Source: Zingiber officinale (Eukaryota; Streptophyta; Magnoliopsida; Zingiberales; Zingiberaceae). Taken from it: 64,000 bases of DNA. Numbering within the stretch: the first letter of the stretch is position 1; the number at the start of each line of letters is the position of its first letter. Both the position numbers and the translations under genes were made by a program. A model generated the notes under the pieces. The model saw nothing but the letters and a program-made list of their open reading frames with translations, was not told where the DNA came from and made no database searches. Where the stretch lies: NCBI RefSeq assembly GCF_018446385.1, contig NC_055992.1, forward strand, positions 100,644,947-100,708,946, given 5' to 3'. Of this stretch, positions 32,466 to 45,440 are shown one piece after another.

Positions 32466-35400
32466 CTACCACCGTCTCCTCTCAGACAAGGAAATGAGCT
32501 AAAAATGAATGAAAAAGAGATTAAATCCTAACAGTTTCAATATATGGTGAAATCCAGCAGCCTATACAAAAAAGTCTAGTATCTTCAAATCCACTATATC
32601 AAACTTGTAGTTATGAAATCTCTAACAGTACTGGATCAATGGTAAAATCTAAGATGATTTAAAAATATCAACAAAAAAAAAATCTACTTTTATACAAACC
32701 TTGTTATGATATCTAGGGAGTAGGTACTAGAACCAAACTAGGTTTCAATTGAACATTTAACCTGTTGTTTCTATTCTTCAGATTTGCTAGAAATGATTAA
32801 GCACACAAATCCAAGTAGTAAAGCATTTCAATAGAACGTCAATCGATAAAATCCCAGTTTGCAGATTTCCAAGCAGTAAACTAGAGACTGATAAGAAGAT
32901 TTCACTAACCTGCCGAGCAACCTGTGCCATCCTCCTGCTGTCTCTCGATGATTCAACGACCATGCTAGATTTCTGGTTCTCCACCAAAACATTATCATCA
33001 TTTTCCATCATTCTTGTAGAAACATTTTCCTCATTATCTTTAACCACATTTCTCGGAGACATGTTCTCTTCATTACCTTTGTTTGTCTTTTTCTTAGGCA
33101 CATGCTCCTCCATAGATTTGAATTCAGCTTTAGTATCCATGGATCCCCTCTTCCGCTTCCTCTGAAAAGTGTATTTGAGTAATTTGGCACCTCCAACTAC
33201 TGCATCTGGTTCAGTTAATATGCAAGGTTCATCTTTATGATCATCCAGTGGTGCATTAGTTGTTTTTTTAATTTCTTTTGTCACAGGAGTACCAAGATCC
33301 TCTGCTACTTTACAATATGATTTCTCTGACATTTCTAGTTCTGTTGTTATGCCAGTTTTACCATCATCATCAATCACCACACTTGTACTCATTATGAGTG
33401 GTTCCTTACGACCATTTTCTTGGCAAGTGATTCTGCTCGAAGTATAGCTTCTAGCAATATGATTCTCAGGAGTAGAGTTGCATGCCTTTAGAATGGTTCC
33501 ACTTTTCATTACTCCATTACCATCCAAAAGCCCCAAGTTATTCTCCCCTAAAGGCGTGTTCAAATTAGACTTCTGATTTTGTATTGATTCCTGGTTCTCT
33601 CCAGACACTTGAGCTGAGCACTTTGGAGAAGCCATACTGCCATTCCTGTTCCTATCTTCATCAATATCACTTTCTCTAACCCTGGAATAACTAGACTCTA
33701 ATAATCCGCAATGATGCATGTCATGTAGGGTATCAGAATTTCTGGGCCATGCAATGAATTTTCGTCGTCTCCTATGTCTTCTTCTTATCCTTTTTATGGT
33801 GGTACCAAACTTCTGAGGAAAGGCCCTTTCAGCCTTCTTATTCACACATGTGGTTGTGGGATTTGATTTCTGATCATGGACTTGCTTAAATGCTTGTGCC
33901 CTATGAATGCAACCATTTTGATAAAACTCTGGCTTTTTGTTGTTTGGTGTCATGGATGCCAAGTCCAGATTACCACCAAAATGATTTGACCTGGCCAAAT
34001 TTCTCATGGGTTCATGTCTCATCACATCTTTGGTGAAGCAGCGGCTAGAATTCTTTATAATTTCATGCTCATTGGGAAAGTGCGGGTATGAATCAGACTT
34101 GTCTATGTCCTCCTGAATATTATATTTCATGCAACTTATGTTGCTACGAGGTTTATTCCCATCTAAAAATTTGGCTTCAGTATCCCTCTTATTGCCCAAT
34201 TCAGAATTCAGTCTCATTATTTCAGATTTAAGATGATGTATCATGACATTTGCTTCTCTGAGTTGAACTTCAAGTTCTTCAATCTTTCTTGACTGGGACA
34301 AATTTTCCTTTTCTGATTCAGTGATCTGTGGAACCAACACTCTGTCAGTGAAATGATTCAGCATGTACTTCAGTAAAGGAAATAGGTATTTAGCAAATGG
34401 CACTAGCAAAAGAACTAAAAGATACCAAAAAAATAAATTAACTTGGAACTGAAATGAGTATCGTAACTACTCTACACAAACATTCACTAATTGGTATTAA
34501 TTCAGATCCCTTCCTTGCATTTCCCTGCAAGCTACAATTTCTGACTGAAGATGAATGGAGCTATTGTGTGATACCTAGACAACAAAGAATGGGATGGAGC
34601 CATTAGTAGTGCTAAGATGTTTTATTTGAATTTCAACAACCCACAATTATGATAAAACATACTTTAGGGGAAAATATATCTAAGAAACAGTATGTCAACA
34701 ATTAATAGAAGTTAAGGTGGCTTACTCTGCCTACTGCAGGATCATTGAGGTGTATACAACTGTCTAGATTGACAAGGATAAGTAGTAAGTGCAAAGAGGT
34801 ATAAACCAGGTTTTTCTATATGTGTGTGTATACAACAACAACTACTAAGCCTTGTCCACTAGATGGAGTCGGCTATATGGATTGCTAGACCATTGGACTC
34901 TATCCTCCACTAAATCATCATCTATATTTAAATAAATTTTATCTTGTTTTATTATTGCTAACCAAGCCCTTTTTTTTTTTTCTCTTCCTCATTTGATTTT
35001 TTTCTTTTGTATATGAAAAAAAATTACAAAAACAATATTGCAAAGTAACCCCAGAAAAGTCCAGTCTGGCCCAAGGCCTAAACCTAGAAAAGTTAATCTA
35101 AACACATCAACTGATTCACAGCAGATTGAACCTGAAGAACTCAGAAATACTAACCTGGCTCTCTATTTTTTCTTCCTAAAAAAACACTTTTTTAAGCAAT
35201 GTGATTGGCTAGTTGGACTATAAAACCCATAACTGGATGCCTTGGTCTATTTGTTTACCAGTTCAGGTTTAAAAATTAGCCAAATTGCAGATTCTATTTA
35301 AAATTCAAGTGAAAAAAAAATGACACTGATCCTGGGTTTGCTAGGTTATAGCCAAGATGAAGTTATAGACCAACCATGCTCATATAACTGGTATATGTAT

Positions 35401-38196
35401 TAGTAACAATAAGTATTTTATTGTATTTAAATTTCCAATTTCGTTGGTGATATATCTGTTTAGAAGCTCATTAAGAAAACAAAAGTTGACTTAATTCAGA
35501 ATGTGAGACAATGGTTGGCAAACAGCTGGAAAAAAAGGATATCAAAAACTATATTATCTTGGTTCTATTGTTGAATAAGAAGGCAATGGAATGTTTTCAC
35601 TTCAATCTGTTTTCAAAAGAAAAAGAAAAAAATGAAAGACTAGGCAGGGAAAGTTAATGCTCATGCAATTCAAACAAGAGAGGTTATATGGAATATAGTG
35701 CATGATCGCCGAGTACATTTTAAATTACAAGGAATACCTTGTCACATCGCCTATTGTGCAATATGCTATTGAATAATTAAAATGCAATATGTTAGGTGCT
35801 AAAGCAAGGTTGTTCCATGAACATACTCTCACAGCATCAAGTATGGGCATCTCATGTGTATTTATAATAAGGGGGGATTCCCTCACAAGTGGCTAGTCAT
35901 TTTGGGACAGATTAGGCTTTGCCCTACTTGAGCATATATCATAGCTTCTTCAACCTGTACCTCTAAACTAGAAATATCCAACGGCTTAAGAAATGAAGAA
36001 AATAATCGACGAGTAGAGGTTTCCATTGTTCCCTGGTCAGACAATCTAATTTCTGGTTATTAAAAAGAGGTTTGTTTATTTCGTATTTATATCAGTCTCC
36101 AAGACACTTCGTCTTGCCATTACATTAATGGAAAAAAAGGAGAGCTAGTCTAATATGGCATGATTCAGATTACACTCGATTAGGAAATATTTAGAAGAAC
36201 TAAGGAAGTAGCTTAGACTTAATCCTCATTTTAGGACCAGAATAGAATTGTGTAATAAGCAACGGACTTTCACTTAGGAAACTTCTAAGAGAAACTATAA
36301 CAAAGCAGCATAACAGGATGTAGTTGTCACTACCAATGATCCTTAGTACTTGAACAGGCTTTGTCAACCATTGAACCAATTTTTTAGGGACTGGGTTTTG
36401 TCAAAAGGATAAAAGGATAAAAGGATAAAGATAACCTAAACATTTAAGTTTGAATAAATGTTGCTTGAACTTTCAATTTTTGCATTTTGGTGCATTGAAC
36501 TTCTAAATTCGATTCAATTGAAGCCATTAGTTGATCCATTGTTAAAGTATACTATCTTGTTCAGTTGGCATATTCTTGCCAAAGCAATCTCAAGGACTTA
36601 ATAACACTATACATGTCCACCTCAAGCCCATTAAGTTGCAGAAGGAAGAATGATTCCAGTTTCTCCTTCAATGGCATCCATTGCAGAATCAGCTTTGCCC
36701 TGTTATCCAAGGACTTCAGTCCCCCCTTATCTGCTTTGTTAGGGCCTGACCTATATGCCACAATCACTACAATGCGAAAGTTCAACCCTTGCCAAGGTGC
36801 GACCCTCTCCAAAAGATGGAAAAACAAGATAAAATGCTATATATACAGAAAATTCAGTAGAGACATTCTTGAAAACTCCAACAAAAAATTATTCTGTAAT
36901 AAGTGTCCTTTATAACATCAATATAATTGCTAGATACCTTCCAGTATGCCAAAATACTTCACTGTACCTTAAACTATTCTACTGATAGGGCAACAGACTA
37001 AAGATGATGACAATCCACAGTTGGAAAATGATGGAGAAGAAGATTAGCCTTGTTATGGTATGCTTCTCCTCCTACTCTCTTTCACCTTATTTTCTTCTCT
37101 CTTCCTCAAGCTATGAACAAAAACACTACCAGACCATTGATCTGATGGGAAAAGTGTGTTGATTCAGTCAGTTTCTCTGGATTCAACCTTTATTATCTTC
37201 AAGTTTTGATTTTTTATGTAGACCATACAAAATATATTTGAGTACTTAACGAGTTCCAATTGGTTCACCATCAATCCATCAAATAATTTAGTGACAAGAG
37301 TTTGTTTGGGTCATTGGCTGACTCAAATCTAAATAGTTTAGTTTCCAACTAAATTCTGCAGACTTTCAGTATCATAAATTATAACCTTTCTTTAATATTT
37401 AATTCACTTAAGTAATCAACAACAGTGTAAGCCATTCAACTTGTTGAGAACTTGAAAAAGAAGTTAGCATTAGGATAATTTGTCTCAGGAAATATAGTTA
37501 TGGGCATAAGGCTCTTCGGTTGCTTCGAGTAGTTGGAAGTAAAAGAAGGGTGGAAATCACGACTTGTAACAACAACATCATCTCATCATCTTTTCTTATA
37601 ATTAGAATAACAAGCATTTGAGAGAAGGCACAAGAGAAAACAGTAAAACTCAGGCTTTAATAGAAAAAAATAACAAGCCAAATTTGACTTGGAAGGTGCA
37701 TAACCGAAAATATTGAGCATCTAGAAATGAAATTCAAACAAGAGAGATCTTGCCCAAAAACGTAACTGGATAGCACTAAGCAGTTAAAGCAGTGTGAAGC
37801 AGAAAGAGATAAAGGCAGCACCTTTGCCTCCATGATCGCTTTCAAACGGAGAAGCATCGCCAACGACTCTTCCTTGACTACCGACAGGTTCTGCTGCAGC
37901 TGGTGTGCCCTCCGCTCCGAGGCCAGAATTCGAGTCGCTGACTCCTTCGTTGTATTCAAGATAATGTCCGCGTAAGCGCTCTTAAGCGCCGCCATTCTCT
38001 GACGGATACCGCGGTAAAGACAAGTATAATAAGAAAATTCAAAATCGTTGGCAAACGATCAAACGAAACCACACGAAAACCGGCATCAAGGAGGGCAACC
38101 AAAGAGGAACCAACCAAAGAAAAGATTGAGCAAAAAGTCGGGTGTTTTTTTCGTGATGTAGCAACAGCAAGGTCATACCTGGGCCTCGTCGGACAT
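32466..38196 (-). CDS. Plant coiled-coil protein of unknown function
   Basis: Four exons, in order 38196-38179, 37998-37822, 34325-32910 and 32498-32466, join in frame to 547 aa. The N terminus (SAYADIILNTTKESATRIL) opens a heptad-rich coiled coil that continues into exon 3 (KIEELEVQLREANVMIHHL). It is followed by a long polar region with a basic patch (TIKRIRRRHRRRRKF) that could be a nuclear signal, a KRKRKRG stretch, and DSRRMAQVARQ. The last exon adds only LISLSERRRW and stop. This resembles a plant-specific family described as cytomatrix-like coiled-coil proteins; I cannot name a function. The 5' exon is just six codons (MSDEAQ). Intron 37821-34326 is 3.5 kb and holds a LINE tail. Confidence 0.8.
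34830..34920 (-). mobile_element. RTE-type LINE 3' tail in the coiled-coil gene intron
   Basis: ACAACAACAACTACTAAGCC followed by TTGTCCACTAGATGGAGTCG and GCTATATGGAT is the inverse of the common plant RTE LINE 3' end, which closes in a (TTG)n run. Only the end is present, as expected for 5'-truncated insertion. It is in the same direction as the host gene. Confidence 0.6.
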
Positions 38197-38865
38197 AGGA
38201 GGCGATTGGCAGTTGAGAGAGGCGGCGGAAAGTTAGCAAAAGGGAGAGGAGGAAGCGATGGCGGAAATGACTGCTGCGGGTTTCCGTTCGCCTCTTCTCT
38301 TTCCGTTTCCTTCCCTTGTCTGTTATGACGCGGAATGGGGAGCCGAGGCGTTATTTACGCTTTTGCCCCCGGCGTTTGCTTCGGACTAAAATATCCTACT
38401 GCATTCCCTCAGACAGCAAACAGCTCTGCCCCCTGTCGCTCCAAGTCAGCCCCACCAGGAATGCCAAGGTTCGTTCTCCTTAGACGATTCCAATTGGACG
38501 ATAAGATTGGAACGTGTCCAAAATTTGTTCTCCCAAATAAATGCTGGAACACGTACCGGTGGCGTGAGCGCAGTGGGTATAAACTTTGTATTCTGTCTTA
38601 GCGGTAGAGGCGTCGCTGTCGGTTCCCAAAGGACGAAGATGGACCACGAAAATTTTTGAACTGGAAGCCGTCCCGGTTCGGGCAGACCGCCATGGGCCGG
38701 TTTTTATTGGCTGGCTCATCATGTGAATTCCCTCATTCGAGAGGCTAAAGTTATCTAGAACTCGAGTTTGATCAGGAACTAGTTGGCCTTGGTCATTGAG
38801 ATTAATTATTTAATCATTAATAGCCTTGGTGATTAATGTTAAAACTAGATCTTTAATATTAGTTA
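38197..38865. other. Upstream flank of the coiled-coil gene
   Basis: Contains the presumed 5' UTR and promoter of the coiled-coil gene and ends where LTR-like sequence starts. No other gene was recognised. Confidence 0.5.
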
Positions 38866-39659
38866 TGTTAGATCGGTCGCATGTGAAAAAAAGATGAATT
38901 AGATGATTTTAAAAATTTTGCTCTTTTCAATTTTCAAATTGACATAAAGTTAAAAAATATGCAAAGTAAAAAAAAAATCATGTAGGAAAAAAATTTGACA
39001 GTACAAAACTATTTTCAAAATTATTGCAAGAGGAAGTTTAGAAAAAATTTTAACTTTAACAAAAGATTTACTCAATCTTTTCAACGTTTTTATAAAACAT
39101 ATATGAAAGTGTTTAAAGTAGTTTACAAAGCACTTGAAAAAATATTTAAATCCTCAAAATATTTATTTTGAATGAGTTTCAAAATTTTTACAAGAAAAAT
39201 TTTGAAAGAATATACTCGATTTTGAAAGTGAGCTTTTGCAAAAGCAACTTGTCCAAGATAATTTTAAGGTAAGTTTTTAACTATGTTAACTGTTAGTAAA
39301 GTGTTATCAAAAATATTTTTCAAATATGTTTAAAATAATTTTTAAAATATTTGTATTTATTTTTTAAAGGGAAAGTTTGAAAAGTACTTTGGAAAATAAC
39401 ACATTTTAGATAAATAAATTTTAAAGTAAATTTTTTTTTAAGAATTTCAATATAAGGAATTTCAGACTATTTAAGATAAGAATTTTCAAATATTTAAAAT
39501 ACTTCAAACAAGAGTTTTGAACTTAAAAATTTTTTAAATAATTTTTTTTTAAAAAAAAATAGTATTATTATTCAAATAGATGAAACTATTATTCAAATAT
39601 GCTCTCCTAGATCTGATATTATTTAAAAATAGTAGACATCTATAAATTATCTTTAAATG

Positions 39660-40860
39660 TCTAACCGGTATGATGCGGATATGTTGAGGGGCTCAAAAGG
39701 AAATAGGAGAAAGGAGAGGGGCATTTCCGTCATTGCACATGTTGAGGGTTTGATACATTAAAGGAGCCACTCATCGTCTTCGTGGAAAGGGGCTGGGTTC
39801 GTGGTTCAGAGGGCAGCCGCCAGGGAGAAGCTTTGCTTCCTCTCCCGCCCCTCGTCGGCTCCGAGGCCTGTGGTCGGCAGATCCCCTCCTTTTCTCCATT
39901 ACCTCCTTTCCTTCGGCTTTCTTCACGTCAACACCGTCGAGAAGCATTGTCGTCTACTCCATTCCCTCTACTCCACGCTGACACCATCTGCTCCTCACAT
40001 CGGTTGTCGCCTCCTCTGCCCCTTCGTGCTGGCTGTCGCCACAAGAGGAATGCACGGCCAAGTCATGCTGCCGCCACCTCATCCCCCGGCTGACGCAGAC
40101 GCCACCGGGAGAGCGTCTGTCGATGCCGCCGCTGACGCATCCGGCAGCTGCTGACGCCTCCGGCGACAACCGCTGACACTTCTAGCATTGCTGACATCGC
40201 CCCCAGCAGGTGTCGCCTCCGCCAATACCTCCTGGCAGCCGTCGCCACCCTCCGAGCAGCCGCCATCCGAGGGCTCAGGTATTGTACTGGGCCTATATTC
40301 TGACCTACGAGCCGAGAGTGTGTTCGGCCTTCGTGCTGCTATTGTATCCCGGCCTGCGAGCCAATAGAGTGTTCGACCTTCGTGCCATTGTTGCATATCG
40401 GCCTGCGAGCCGAGACTGTAGTCGTACCGTGCGTCGCCTTGCGGACCCGTATCGTGCCTGGCTTCGAGCCACTAGAGCCAGCTACTTGCCTGGTGGACAT
40501 TTATCTACTATTCAGGGTCACGACGACTCGATCAGCTCACCCACCTATCCGAGGGTGCCCCCCTGGGGCCAGGGTACGTTCTCGTACTCTTTATTCGTGC
40601 ATTTATTTCTCTATTATTATCTAGCTGCTCATATGTTCGCGGGACCCACCTCGAGTATCGAGGTACCAAGGATCGGGGTAACCCGGTCGCTGGCTGCAGG
40701 TATTGTTGACCAGAGGACTTCGGACGACTTGGTCAATGTAGAGGACAACTCACCATCCAGGTCATGGAGATGCGGTCAACCTTCCAGATATGTCACGCCG
40801 GTAGGTTCGTCTTCTCAGATTCCCGACAAGATCACGGTAGTTAATAACTAACTAGCAGTA
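39660..40860. repeat. GC-rich block, probably inserted, inside the left part of the Copia region
   Basis: About 1.2 kb with base composition quite unlike the AT-rich sequence on both sides. It contains loosely repeated words built on CGGCCTGCGAGCC with TTCGTGC (40280-40420) and open frames on both strands that look like by-products of high GC. No protein family was recognised. It may be a captured gene fragment, a Helitron/MULE-type insertion or an LTR piece. Confidence 0.35.
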
Positions 40861-43744
40861 TTCACTTGGTTAATTAAGTTAAGTAATAGTATCCAGTTAG
40901 TGTTTGACTAAAATTGGATTACTTGATTTGATCACTGTATTATTTGGTATTTTACTCCTAGACTTGTGTTGATGCACTGATATAAGCTTCTTAAGTCTAG
41001 GCAAAAGGTCTACACATCTCACGTTGTTTTAAGTTTATGAATACACAATCAAAGTACACCTAGTATGTTTATGAGATGCTCAAGTCTTAGATCTATAGGA
41101 GAATGCTTTCTATGAATTTGATTTAAACTAAAGCTAAAATCAATTTTAAAATTCTAAGAAAATGAGAATTTTAAGAAAATAAAGATTTTTTCCTAGAATT
41201 TTTAAATTATTTTAAGAAATTATTTGAAGAGTGGTAGTCCTATTCTATGAAACACATTTATAGTTGTCGTCGCAAATTGCTAAATTCACTCTCAGAGAGA
41301 GGTTTGGTAAATATGTCAGCTAAGTTTGACTTACACTCAATGTAACTAGTTCAATGTCGCCTTTAGTTACATTATCCTTGATAAAGTGATGTTTAATTTT
41401 GATATGTTTAGTTCTTAAATAATGCACTGGATTTTTTGTTCAGTTGATTGAGCTAATATTGTCAATTAGTACTTTTGTATTTTTAAGGTTTAGAGTAAAA
41501 TCTTTTAGGATGTATATCATCCATAATAGTTGTGCAACTCAAACTCCTATTACTATATATTCTACCTCAATAGTAGATAATGTGGCATAATGTTACTTTC
41601 TACTAAACCAGCTAACAAGTGATGGTCCATGTAGATGACACCCAACACTTGTACTTTTTTGTCTAATTTATAGCCGGCATGATCTGAGTCAGAGAATCAT
41701 ATAAGTTCAAAATTGATCGTTCTAAGGTACCACATACCTACGTTGGGTGTTCCTTTTAGGTATCTAAAAATTCTTTTAACATTGGCCAAGTGTGACTCCT
41801 TGGCAGATGTTTGGTACCTCGCACACCTACTAACTACAAATAGAATGTCAGGTCGACTGACAGTTAGGTACAGGAGGCTTCCTATGGCACTTTTGTAATA
41901 TTTGAGGTCTATAAATTTTTCATTTGGATCACTGTCTAGGATTATATTGGTGGTCATTGAAGTTTTAATTTCCTTAGAGTTTTCCATACCAAATTTATTA
42001 AGTAATTCAAGTGTATATTTTTGTTAATAAACGTAAGTTCCTTCATTTGTTTGTTTGATTTGGAGACCTAGGAAAAATGTTAGTTGTCCAACTATATTCA
42101 TTTCGAATTCTTGTTCCATCAATTTTATGAATTCTTATGGAAATTTTGAATTAGTTTACCCAAATATTATATCATCTATGTAGATTTGAGCTATAAAGAA
42201 GTCTTGATTAATTGTTTTGACGAATAGGGTTGAGTCTACTTGACCTTGTTTGAAGCTTTTTGAGATTAAGTATGTGGTTAACCTTTCATAACACGCTCTA
42301 GGAGCTTGTTTTAGGCTATAAAGAGCTTTCTTTAGTTTAAACACATAGTTAAGGTATTCCAGGTTTTCAAACCCTGGAGGTTGACCTACATATACTTCTT
42401 CCTTAATCAGCCCATTTAGAAATGCTAATTTAATATCTATTTGGTATAATTTGAAACCCGTATAGGTCGCATAGCTTAATAACATTCTAATTAATTCAAG
42501 TCTAGCGACCGGGGCATAGGTTTCATCATAGTCAAGTCTCTCAACCTGACTAAAGCCTTTTGCTACTAATCTGGCTTTGTTTCTAACAACTTCCCCTTAT
42601 TCATTTAATTTGTTTCTAAAAACTCATTTTGTTTCTATTAATTTTTTAGGTTCCAGTAATAGAACTAGATCTCATACTTTATTTCTTTCAAATTGGGTCA
42701 ATTCTTCTGCATAGCTAATGTAACGCCCCGCCCCTCCTGCTAAGGCGGCGGGGGTTACTTTACTCATACATACTTACTTAGTACAGCGGAAGTCTTACTT
42801 ATAGGTTTTAAAACTTTTCTTTTCTTTAAAATCACCATGACTAATCAACTGGACGTATAAAACCACATAGCATACTTAATATGATTTTTAGGTCATAATA
42901 CCCAAACACAAAATTAAATGTCAAAGAGTCATAATGCAGTAACATAAACTAGGCATAGTTCTTATTAAACAAACGCAGGTCTTTCTCCTTTAGCCAAGCT
43001 ACTACCACACACATCCTTCTAGCCCCTCCTGCTGCTCCCCTAGTTCATCCATTCCTTGCCTTTATCTGTGGTACAAGAAAGTAAGCTGTGAGCACTCATG
43101 GCTCAGTAAGTTCCTTTCCTACTCACAAAAATCATATAACATATCAAAATCACAAGACATAACACATGGAGACAATTTCATCATAGCATGTAGCATATCA
43201 TGGCATATCGTAACATAATCGTAAGGTATCATGACATAACATAACATAACATAATCATCAAATGCACCCTGACATATCATAACATCATCATAAATATCAT
43301 GGCATAATCATAAGATATATGCAAGGTGAATTTCTAAACATGTATCATGAAAACATATGCAACATGTCTTTTGAAAACTTATAATATACATACTTAAACA
43401 TAATCTCAACATAAGGGGGGCCCCGGCTTGTACCACATACATAAATGCGGGCGTCCTATGTAGGTTCAAGGTAGCAAGTCTTGAACCCTACAAGGCATAC
43501 ATACTAGGTCCGTTTCTTAGTCCATCGACCTAGGGGCACTTAGGAGCCCATCCCTAACGAGGCCTGTTTCTTAGTCCATCGACCCCGGGGCACTTATGGA
43601 GCTCACCCTTGGTACAAGCCTTAAAAGTAAAGTAGCATGTCATACATATCTTTAATTCTTAACCTATCATTCATGTCATAATCATATCATGAAGAGTGCT
43701 CCTAGTCCCAATTGATAGGGAAGCAACTCTTAGGCATAACATAA

Positions 43745-43960
43745 AGCATGTATAATTGGCACACAGCTCATCATGAATTTTTGGGCACACAGCACATCAT
43801 GATCACATGCATAATTGGGCACACAGCACATCATGAACTTGGGCACATAGCATATCATAGATTTGGGCACATAGCATATCATAAATTTAAGCACATAGCA
43901 TATCATAAATTTAGGCACATGGCACATCATAAACTTGGGCACATAACACATCATCATACA
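43745..43960. repeat. Tandem array, about 28-bp unit, in the solo LTR
   Basis: Units of the form TTGGGCACATAGCATATCATAAA are repeated about seven or eight times with small changes. The surrounding 500 bp are rich in CATAACATAATCAT words. Confidence 0.75.
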
Positions 43961-44059
43961 TAGATCATAAGCATACATAAGTATAGCAGCATATCATATT
44001 CCTATCATATCATAAGCATTGCATATGAAGCATATGGGAAAAAACATAAGTAGGTCTCT

Positions 44060-45440
44060 AACCCAAAGGTCATGTGGTTGGCCGAAACAGGTAGTTGTAG
44101 CCTAGGTTAGCAAGCAACATAAGAGCATGTGAACCCTAAACCTTTATCACATCTTATATCATAAGGAACACCTTAAGCATATTTGGTTTGGGTTCCAAGC
44201 TTCCTAGGTCTTTACTTATATCATGGCCGAAACCCATCAAGCCTCAAATTAGGTTATAAGCAACATATAAACATGTAAACCCTAACTAATGTCATATCAT
44301 ATATCATAAGAAACAACTTGAGCATGTTTAGTTGGGTTCTAAGTTCTCTAAGCTTTTAACCTTAACATGGCCGAATCCTAGCAAGTATGATTCTAGGTTA
44401 CAAGTAGCATGAAAGTGTTGAACCTTAAATCCATATCATAATACATATCATGAGGAACATCATAGGCACATTTAGTTCAAGTTCCAAACTTCCTAAGCCC
44501 TTTAATCCAAGGTGGCCGAAACTTATCAAGCATGGGAATTAGGTTTTTAGTGGCATAAGAGTATGAAAACCATAAGTAATTTCATAGTATTTATTACAAG
44601 AACATCATGAGCATATCTAAGTTGGGTTCTAAGTTTCCTTAGGCCTTTAACCTAAAGGTGGCCGAAACATGTAAGGCATAGACTAGTTTTCATGTGCCAT
44701 AAAAGCATGTAAACCCTACATAAATTTCATGGCATTTATTACAAGGAATAACATGAGCAAACTTAGTTTAAGTTCTAAACATCCTAGGTCCTAAAACCTT
44801 GTGTGGCCGAAAGTTGTAGAGCATGTAACTAAATTTCTATGCAACAAACAAGCATAAGGACATCAAGTTAGTTTCATATCTTTTCATCAAGAAGGCCATG
44901 AGCATCTTAAACTTGTTTTAAACTTTCCCTAGGCCTCATATCTCAACATAGCCGAATCTTCATAAACATGAAATAAAGTTCAAATCAACATAACTCATGG
45001 GCATATCATATTAGCTTCATATTTTTATCTTAGGGAAAAATCATGGCATGCTTAGTTTTAGGTTTAAAGCTCTTCTAATCCCTTAGTTCTACCATGGCCG
45101 AATGTTCATGAGCTTGAAGCTGAAGTTCAAATCAACATACAAGTGGAAGAAAATGTTGACAACACTATTATCATAGGGCACATATCATAAGAACAAGGGA
45201 GCATGCTTAGTTTGAGTCATACGCTTAGTTCTTTTGTTCATGCTTGGCCGAGAATCTAAGATCATAAATCTAAGTTCTAACTAAACATTCTAGCATAAAA
45301 ACATTAGGTTAACCTCCTACCATAAAATACATATCATAAGAAATATATTGAGCACATCTAGTTGAATTTTAAAGTTCCTTAAATTCTTCTTTTTATCTTG
45401 GCCGAAATTTCCATGAAGCAACCCTAGGTTTTTAAGCAAT
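44060..45440. repeat. Tandem array, about 130-150-bp unit, in the solo LTR
   Basis: About nine to ten diverged units, each with GTGGCCGAAAC-like, a TTAGGTT piece, an AGCATGTAAACCCTAA piece, ATCATAAGGAACATCATGAG-like and a TTAGTTTGGGTTCTAAG-like piece. The GGCCGAA word recurs near 44075, 44226, 44371, 44514, 44661, 44804, 44951, 45095, 45247 and 45402, which sets the period. Confidence 0.7.

Noticed and set aside
40210-40851. 213-codon plus-strand frame in the GC-rich block
   Set aside because: No recognisable domain; the block has several overlapping open frames on both strands, as expected from GC content and internal repeats.
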